Below are positions 18,882 through 22,343 of a stretch of DNA of 22,343 nt, piece by piece. The position numbers and the translations under genes were made by a program. Under the pieces are notes generated by a model that worked only from the letters and a program-made list of their open reading frames with translations, was not told the origin of the DNA and did not search any database. Each line of letters begins with the position of its first letter. Position 1 is the first letter of the stretch. The stretch spans positions 1 to 22,343 of the forward strand of contig CABRFG010000037.1 in assembly GCA_902470095.1 (NCBI GenBank), in the 5' to 3' direction. The stretch is from an uncultured Collinsella sp. Lineage in GTDB: Bacteria; Actinomycetota; Coriobacteriia; Coriobacteriales; Coriobacteriaceae.

Positions 18882-19148
18882 TTAGCCGCGGTCGCGGTTG
18901 CCACGAGAGGAAACCACGGGGACGGTGTACGGCAGGAGAGCCATCTCGCGGGCGCGCTTGATGGCGTTGGCGATGTCATGCTGATGCTGCGTGCAAGCGC
19001 CAGTGACGCGACGGGGCTTGATCTTGCCACGGTCGGTCATGTACTTACGGAGAAGCTGAGTGTCCTTATAGTCGATGAACTCAGTGTTCTCCTTGCAGAA
19101 CTGGCAGTACTTACGACGCGGCTGACGTGCAGAAAAATCATTAGCCAT
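18882..19148 (-). CDS. rpsR: 30S ribosomal protein S18
   Basis: The 88-residue protein binds 16S rRNA together with S6. The conserved core (FIDYKDTQLLRKYMTDRGKI, then RVTGACTQHQ, and IKRAREMALLPY) is complete. Cys15 and Cys18 in KYCQFC, with Cys52 and His55/His57, make this the zinc-binding (C+) form; zinc binding is inferred. The start at 19148 (MANDF) has AAAGG upstream; the longer in-frame opening is ignored. It follows ssb by 71 bases. Confidence 0.97.
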   Translation of the reverse strand: MANDFSARQPRRKYCQFCKENTEFIDYKDTQLLRKYMTDRGKIKPRRVTGACTQHQHDIANAIKRAREMALLPYTVPVVSSRGNRDRG

Positions 19149-19219
19149 GTCAAAATACCTTTCATTTGGCAACTTCGGCGAACCGAAGCCGCCTCTCACT
19201 CAAAAATAGGTGAACACCC

Positions 19220-19672
19220 TTAGAACGGGATGTCCTCATCGTAGACGTCGACCGCGGGCGGCGTGGCCACCGGTGCGGCAGGACGTGCTGCGGGCGCGGG
19301 AGCTGCGGGGGCGTAACCGCCCTGATCGTAGCCACCCTGGCCACCACGGGAGCTCATAAACTCGATCTCATCGACGATGACCTCAAGCTTGCTCCGGCGC
19401 TGGCCGTCGCGCTCCCAAGAGCTGTAGCGCAGCTTGCCCTCGATCGCGACCTTGTTTCCCTTTGCCAGGAAACGGCTCACGGCCTCGGCGCGGGTGCCGA
19501 ACATGGTGCAGTCGACAAAGTTGGGATAGTCCTCCCACTCGCCAGTCTGCGCGTTGCGGCGACGATCGTTCACGGCGACGCCAAAGGACAGAACCTGGGT
19601 TCCGCCGGCGGTGGCGCGCAGCTCGGGATCGCGGGTGAGGTTACCGGTGATGTTCACTCGATTGATGCTCAT
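19220..19672 (-). CDS. ssb: Single-stranded DNA-binding protein
   Basis: The 150-residue homotetrameric ssDNA binder acts in replication, repair and recombination. The OB-fold domain (1-105) opens with MSINRVNITGNLTRDPELR and contains the WEDYPNFVDCTMFG and GKLRYSSWERDG segments. A Gly/Ala/Pro-rich linker (about 108-140) follows, and the protein ends in the partner-binding acidic tip DEDIPF. It lies between rpsF and rpsR, the common order, with GAGGAAG upstream. Confidence 0.98.
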   Translation of the reverse strand: MSINRVNITGNLTRDPELRATAGGTQVLSFGVAVNDRRRNAQTGEWEDYPNFVDCTMFGTRAEAVSRFLAKGNKVAIEGKLRYSSWERDGQRRSKLEVIVDEIEFMSSRGGQGGYDQGGYAPAAPAPAARPAAPVATPPAVDVYDEDIPF

Positions 19673-19720
19673 AACTCACTACTTCCTCTTGGGGCACAAG
19701 CCCAGTCCAAAACGACAGTC

Positions 19721-20014
19721 TTACTCCTGGTCGTCGCGACGGACGATCATGTGGCGGACCACAGCGTCGGTGATGCGCAGGACGCGATCAAGCTCAGCGA
19801 TCTGGGTAGGATCTGCGTGGAAGTTGATGAGGGTGTAGTCACCATCGATGAGGTCGTTGATCTCGTAGGCGAGCTTGCGCTTGCCCCACTCGTCAACGGA
19901 GTCGACCTTGCCAGCGCCCTCAGCGATCGTGGTATCGATACGCTTCATAACAGCGAGACGAGTCTCGGGGTCGAGCGACGGGTCAACAAAGAACAGCAGT
20001 TCATAAGCCTTCAT
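19721..20014 (-). CDS. rpsF: 30S ribosomal protein S6
   Basis: The 97-residue partner of S18 on the 30S platform. It starts MKAYELLFFVDPSLDPE and contains the conserved GKRKLAYEINDLIDGDYTLINF block. The start at 20014 is fixed by the strong RBS AGGAGGTGA. First gene of the operon with ssb, rpsR and rplI. A stem-loop in the leader (20041-20069) may be the site of S6:S18 feedback control. Confidence 0.97.
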   Translation of the reverse strand: MKAYELLFFVDPSLDPETRLAVMKRIDTTIAEGAGKVDSVDEWGKRKLAYEINDLIDGDYTLINFHADPTQIAELDRVLRITDAVVRHMIVRRDDQE

Positions 20015-20040
20015 ATTGTCACCTCCTCTGGGCAAATGTG

Positions 20041-20069
20041 GCTTCAGGTCGTGAAGGTGCGCCTGAAGC
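20041..20069 (-). promoter_or_regulatory. rpsF leader stem-loop, candidate S6:S18 autoregulatory site
   Basis: GCTTCAGG and CCTGAAGC (20041-20048 and 20062-20069) pair perfectly around a 13-base loop, 27 bases upstream of the rpsF start and close after the likely transcription start. S6:S18 leader motifs in other bacteria sit here, but their hallmark CCG trinucleotide is not obvious in this loop, so the identification is tentative. Confidence 0.35.
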
Positions 20070-20085
20070 AGGAAAAGACTTGGTA

Positions 20086-20114
20086 ATAATATCTTTCAAC
20101 CTCCCAAGCCGCAA
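20086..20114 (-). promoter_or_regulatory. Candidate promoter of the rpsF operon
   Basis: Minus strand: -35 TTGCGG (20109-20114), 17-base spacer, -10 TATTAT (20086-20091, one mismatch). Transcription would start near 20079, giving a leader of about 65 bases that begins just before the stem-loop at 20041-20069. Confidence 0.5.
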
Positions 20115-20474
20115 GAATATGCAGCTACAACCTCATGACCTCCACATATGCCCATACTCGCACCACGTTTCATGCGCATTCCAACCAAATGCCGACCAAA
20201 AGCTTGACAGATCTGTGGACAAGATACGGTGCCGTGGGGACAAGCTGAGCCAAGCCGCAGGTCAACGGGCACAAGGCTGTGGTCGCAAAATGCATACCAG
20301 TGGTCCACAGCACCACCCAAAGATTTTTAAATTCATTGCCAAGTCGCTTATGAATACTCCTTTTGAACAATTGAGTTGATCAACCACGCTGGTCGGAAGC
20401 CGTTTTTTGGCACCTCAAACCCCACTGCAACGCCAAGCGCGGCCAAGCGTTTTAAAAAATGCCAACTTTTCTGT
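20115..20474. other. Gene-free stretch between the divergent rpsF operon and tRNA-Ser genes
   Basis: I find no convincing gene here; the short open frames have no RBS and no coding character. Two copies of TGNGGACAAG lie exactly 21 bases apart (20214 and 20235). The first, read on the minus strand as TTGTCCACA, is one mismatch from a DnaA box (TTATCCACA). A third, weaker match is TGGTCCACA at 20301-20309. A short A/T-rich patch follows at 20312-20345. TTGACA at 20204-20209 has no matching -10 element. Confidence 0.4.
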
Positions 20475-20502
20475 TTGCACTTTGCGATTCCTCGTGTATA
20501 CT
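20475..20502 (+). promoter_or_regulatory. Promoter of the tRNA-Ser genes
   Basis: TTGCAC (20475-20480), 16-base spacer, TATACT (20497-20502). Initiation would fall near 20510, about 10 bases before the first tRNA. Both boxes are good and the position is typical for a stable RNA promoter. Confidence 0.7.
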
Positions 20503-20518
20503 GACTTTCGCATTTAAC

Positions 20519-20609
20519 GGAGAGTTGTCCGAGTGGCCGAAGGAGCACGATTGGAAATCGTGTAGGCGTCAAAAGCGTCTCCAGGGTTCAAATCCCTGAC
20601 TCTCCGCCA
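20519..20609 (+). tRNA. tRNA-Ser (anticodon GGA)
   Basis: A 91-base class II tRNA. The acceptor stem GGAGAGT pairs with ACTCTCC (20599-20605), discriminator G, and CCA is encoded (20607-20609). The anticodon stem CACGA/TCGTG holds the loop TTGGAAA, anticodon GGA (codons UCC, UCU). There is a long variable arm (GGCGTC...GCGTC region) and a T-arm with GGTTCAAAT. It is transcribed from the promoter at 20475. Confidence 0.97.
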
Positions 20610-20617
20610 GTTAATTC

Positions 20618-20648
20618 CAAAGCAGGCCTTCGAGCCTGCTTTGTTTTT
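20618..20648 (+). terminator. Terminator-like hairpin between the two tRNA-Ser genes
   Basis: A perfect 10-bp stem, CAAAGCAGGC with GCCTGCTTTG (20618-20627, 20634-20643), loop CTTCGA, followed by TTTTT (20644-20648). It has every mark of an intrinsic terminator, yet the second tRNA-Ser begins only nine bases later, leaving no room for an ordinary promoter between them. Confidence 0.8.
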
Positions 20649-20657
20649 ACCCCACGC

Positions 20658-20748
20658 GGAGGGGTGGCAGAGTGGTTGAATGCGGCGGTCTCGAAAACCG
20701 TTTGGCCTGTATAAGGTCACGAGGGTTCGAATCCCTCCTCCTCCGCCA
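20658..20748 (+). tRNA. tRNA-Ser (anticodon CGA)
   Basis: A 91-base class II tRNA. The acceptor stem GGAGGGG pairs with 20738-20744 (one G-U), discriminator G, CCA encoded (20746-20748). The anticodon stem GCGGT/ACCGT (one wobble) holds the loop CTCGAAA, anticodon CGA (codon UCG). The variable arm is long; the T-arm is GAGGG-TTCGAAT-CCCTC. It has no evident promoter of its own and probably depends on read-through of the hairpin at 20618-20648. Confidence 0.97.
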
Positions 20749-20760
20749 TTTAGATTGAGA

Positions 20761-20790
20761 AAGCTCCCGGGAATGGGAGTTTTTTTGTTT
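20761..20790 (+). terminator. Terminator after tRNA-Ser (CGA)
   Basis: CTCCC (20764-20768) and GGGAG (20775-20779) with a 6-base loop, extended outward by A-T pairs, and followed by TTTTTTTGTTTT. It ends the tRNA-Ser transcript 13 bases past the CCA. Confidence 0.85.
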
Positions 20791-20812
20791 TGAGTCCCTA
20801 ACAAGCAAATAC

Positions 20813-20834
20813 GGCGGAGGAGGGATTCGAACCC
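20813..20834 (-). pseudogene. Inverted copy of the tRNA-Ser 3' end
   Basis: Read on the minus strand, these 22 bases run from GGGTTCGAATCCC to CTCCGCC, the T-loop to discriminator region of the tRNA-Ser (CGA) gene (20723-20747), lacking one 3-base CTC unit. The rest of a tRNA is absent: no D-arm or anticodon arm can be found next to it. The orientation is opposite to the intact gene, so it is not a direct attR-type duplication. It may be a remnant of an inverted or decayed tRNA gene or of an old integration. Confidence 0.6.
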
Positions 20835-20855
20835 GCCAGGGCGCGGAGCGTAAAG

Positions 20856-20976
20856 AAAACGCGCCAGCGGCGCGTTTTTAGCGCAGCGCGGTCGGCGTAA
20901 GCCGACCGGATAAATTTTGAGCAAAGCTCAAAATTTGGACATCCCTCCTATTCGACCACACCCCCATCGTGGTCGA
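20856..20976. ncRNA. Array of four perfect-stem hairpins (candidate structured RNA or intergenic repeat cassette)
   Basis: H1: AAAACGCGCC/GGCGCGTTTT, 3-base loop (20856-20878), with a T-run on either strand, so it could be a bidirectional terminator. H2: CGGTCGGC-GTAA-GCCGACCG (20889-20908), a GNRA-type loop on the plus strand. H3: AAATTTTGAGC-AAA-GCTCAAAATTT (20912-20936), 11 bp. H4: TCGACCAC/GTGGTCGA, 9-base loop (20952-20976). AGGAGGGA (20818-20825) can also pair with TCCCTCCT (20942-20949), enclosing H1-H3 in a multibranch fold. No promoter is evident. Function unknown. Confidence 0.4.
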
Positions 20977-20990
20977 TCCCAGCCCATATC

Positions 20991-21057
20991 TCAAACATGT
21001 ACACCACCCTCCAAAGATGTCAAAAAATGTCGTTTTTGGAGTGTGATGTACATGTTT
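20991..21057. repeat. Left 67-bp inverted repeat flanking the nuclease gene
   Basis: Its reverse complement matches 22196-22262 at 62 of 67 positions without gaps. It is itself an imperfect palindrome: CAAACATGTACA (20992-21003) pairs perfectly with TGTACATGTTTG (21047-21058), and pairing continues inward through CTCCAAA/TTTTGGAG with two mismatches. The centre is A-rich with ATGTC repeated. Confidence 0.9.
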
Positions 21058-21163
21058 GCGTATGACGCGCACCAAGCATGAGTCGATTTGTTCGCATCCG
21101 GTATATTTCCCCACCTCAACGGACATAAGAGTTTGGTGTCAGCTCGAAGCGAGAGGTCCCCAA

Positions 21164-22171
21164 ATGGATACTCCTGTTCTCATTTCGCATAAAACGGCGT
21201 GGCTCGTCCATCATGCACCGCGAAACCTGGTTCAAGCCGTCGCACAACGCGACTACCAGATAGGCGTGCGGGGCCTCTCTACCCAGCAACGCATCGCGCG
21301 CATTCGGCAGGCACTTACCGACTGCGGCATTCCGTCCACCATGCTCAAGACTATCGACATCTCCGTAGTATTTGCTTTCGAGCGAATTCGCACCAACGGT
21401 GTCACTTGCCACGTTCTCAGCCAAAACCTACCCTACGACCATATTGACGAGCTTACGCCCGGCATCTTTATCACCGACGAAGCCTTCACCGTCGTGCTCG
21501 CTGCCGAGTGGATGGATAGGATCGAATACCTCGAGTATGGTTACGAAGTTTGCGGCGACTATCGCATGGGGCTCAATCCCTCTGACCCTTACACTGAGCA
21601 ACCAACCACCACCTCCAAGGACGAAATTGTCGAGCTACTCGATCGGCACCCTGGCAAACCCGGCGCCACACGCGCCAGACTCGCGCTCAGACACATCTAC
21701 GACCACTCAGCCTCGCCCATGGAGACCGCATCTTCCATCGCCCTCTCGCTCCCAACAAGCGAAGGCGGCGTTGGTATCCGAGGTATCGAACTCAACAAAC
21801 CGCTCGAAATCCCTCAGCGTCTCTGGCATTGCGCAAACGCCCGAACGCTCAAAATCGACGCTCTTGTTACTTATCAGCGCAGAGAACTCGGCATCGAATA
21901 TAAGGGCGGCTTTCACGATGAGACCGAGCGCAAGGGAGCGGACGCGGAGCGAGAGGCCGTGCTCGCCCAAATGGGATATCGAATCGTTGCGCTCACCTCG
22001 GCACAGTTCGCAAGTCAACTTGCCTTTCATCGCGCCATTAACAGCATTCGCGAAGCACTCGGTATGCCCCGCTGCACGGACGCCGAGTACCAGCGAAAGC
22101 AGAACGAACTGCGCAAGGCACTTATCCGCAACTGGAAGAGCGCGCAGGGCGAAGACGCGCCTTCCGAGTAG
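21164..22171 (+). CDS. Predicted PD-(D/E)xK (DUF559/Vsr-like) endonuclease-domain protein
   Basis: This 335-residue cytoplasmic protein has no assigned function. The N-terminal half (about 1-140) is a mixed alpha/beta region with ITDEAFTVVLAAEWMDRIEYLEYGYEVCG (about 103-131), resembling the non-catalytic part of AbiEi-like/DUF559 proteins. The C-terminal part (about 183-300) fits a restriction-endonuclease fold: SPMET with Glu187 in the first helix, Asp232 in LKIDALV, and Glu245-X-Lys247 in GIEYKGGFHD, then a helix and a closing YRIVALT strand. The ATG at 21164 has GAGAGG seven bases upstream; the frame stays open back to a TTG inside the left repeat, which is less likely. It stands alone between inverted repeats. 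A lone type IV toxin-antitoxin component, a defence nuclease, or an element-mobilising nuclease are all possible. Confidence 0.8.
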   Translation: MDTPVLISHKTAWLVHHAPRNLVQAVAQRDYQIGVRGLSTQQRIARIRQALTDCGIPSTMLKTIDISVVFAFERIRTNGVTCHVLSQNLPYDHIDELTPGIFITDEAFTVVLAAEWMDRIEYLEYGYEVCGDYRMGLNPSDPYTEQPTTTSKDEIVELLDRHPGKPGATRARLALRHIYDHSASPMETASSIALSLPTSEGGVGIRGIELNKPLEIPQRLWHCANARTLKIDALVTYQRRELGIEYKGGFHDETERKGADAEREAVLAQMGYRIVALTSAQFASQLAFHRAINSIREALGMPRCTDAEYQRKQNELRKALIRNWKSAQGEDAPSE

Positions 22172-22195
22172 CGTCATCCCAGCACGCCCCAACCA

Positions 22196-22262
22196 AAACA
22201 TGTACATCACCCTCCAAAACCGACATTTTTTGACATCTTTGGAGGCTGATGTACACGTTTGA
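22196..22262. repeat. Right 67-bp inverted repeat flanking the nuclease gene
   Basis: Inverted copy of 20991-21057 with five substitutions. The palindrome arms are AAACATGTACATCA (22196-22209) and TGATGTACACGTTT (22247-22260), one mismatch, continuing as CCTCCAAA/TTTGGAGG, so this copy folds slightly better than the left one. It begins 24 bases after the nuclease stop codon. Confidence 0.9.
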
Positions 22263-22265
22263 TGC

Positions 22266-22343
22266 CTACGCCCGCATCCAGTCCCGACGGTTGATTTCCG
22301 ATCTCAGCCGAACACATTGAGCTGACGGCACGCTCCCGCAGTT
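22266..22343 (-). CDS. Possible C-terminal end of a leftward gene entering from the right edge
   Basis: On the minus strand a frame is open from the window edge for 25 codons, ending SEINRRDWMRA and a TAG at 22266-22268. It is too short to identify or to prove coding. If real, its stop lies three bases from the right repeat, which would then serve as its 3' hairpin. Confidence 0.2.
   Translation of the reverse strand, partial: NCGSVPSAQCVRLRSEINRRDWMRA

Larger units (their letters stand above)
20991..22262. mobile_element. Candidate 1.27-kb element: nuclease gene between inverted palindromic repeats
   Basis: A single gene lies between two 67-bp inverted repeats that are 62/67 identical. Total length and layout are those of a simple insertion sequence, but the encoded protein is a predicted PD-(D/E)xK nuclease, not a DDE or HUH transposase. 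I see no target-site duplication: the flanks CCCATATC and TGCCTACG differ. The five differences between repeats are consistent with a common origin followed by some drift. Alternative: two copies of a dispersed intergenic repeat that happen to flank the gene. Confidence 0.45.

Noticed and set aside
20038..20379. Short open frames on both strands between rpsF and the tRNA genes
   Set aside because: They have no RBS, no recognisable protein features and no operon context; one overlaps the rpsF leader.
20658..20834. Classical attL/attR pair at tRNA-Ser
   Set aside because: The second copy of the tRNA end is in inverted, not direct, orientation, and no integrase gene is in view.
20856..20976. 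CRISPR array
   Set aside because: The four hairpins have different sequences and no regular repeat-spacer pattern, and no cas gene is present.
21056..21163. 36-codon N-terminal extension of the nuclease from TTG 21056
   Set aside because: It begins inside the left inverted repeat and lacks an RBS, whereas ATG 21164 has a good one.

Overview
The window looks like chromosomal DNA of a Collinsella-like member of the Coriobacteriia (Actinomycetota). I infer this from G+C-rich core genes, the order rpsF-ssb-rpsR-rplI-dnaB, the character of the proteins, and a PyrR-type RNA hairpin beside the carA ribosome binding site. The assignment is by eye and was not checked against any database.

Left part (1-5.2 kb), accessory and visibly more A/T-rich. 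A RelE-type toxin and Phd/YefM-type antitoxin sit in one leftward operon behind a perfect 11-bp inverted repeat and end at a terminator. Next come an alpha/beta-hydrolase (leftward), a divergent GntR/UTRA repressor (rightward), and a leftward mannose/sorbose-family PTS operon (IIB-IIC-IID) with no IIA gene in view. A 38-bp perfect palindrome lies directly upstream of the PTS operon and is the best candidate operator for the GntR protein.

Central part (5.3-18.1 kb), housekeeping, all leftward. carA-carB (carbamoyl phosphate synthase) carries an SD-proximal PyrR-like hairpin. Then, reading in from higher coordinates, come dnaB, purA, purD, a Nudix hydrolase, an ABC exporter and a one-span membrane protein of unknown function. 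purA ends in a hairpin that can refold with sequence further into the purD leader, and purD appears to start at TTG.

Ribosomal/replication operon (18.25-20.1 kb), leftward: rpsF, ssb, rpsR, rplI, closed by a strong terminator.

Right part (20.1-22.3 kb). A 360-base gene-free stretch is followed by two rightward tRNA-Ser genes (GGA and CGA) separated by a terminator-like hairpin. Downstream are an inverted copy of the tRNA-Ser 3' end, a run of four near-contiguous perfect-stem hairpins, and a 1.27-kb unit in which one predicted PD-(D/E)xK nuclease gene is enclosed by 67-bp inverted repeats (62/67 identical), each itself a long imperfect palindrome. This last unit is the strongest candidate for an undescribed element: it has the architecture of a small mobile element but encodes no recognisable transposase.
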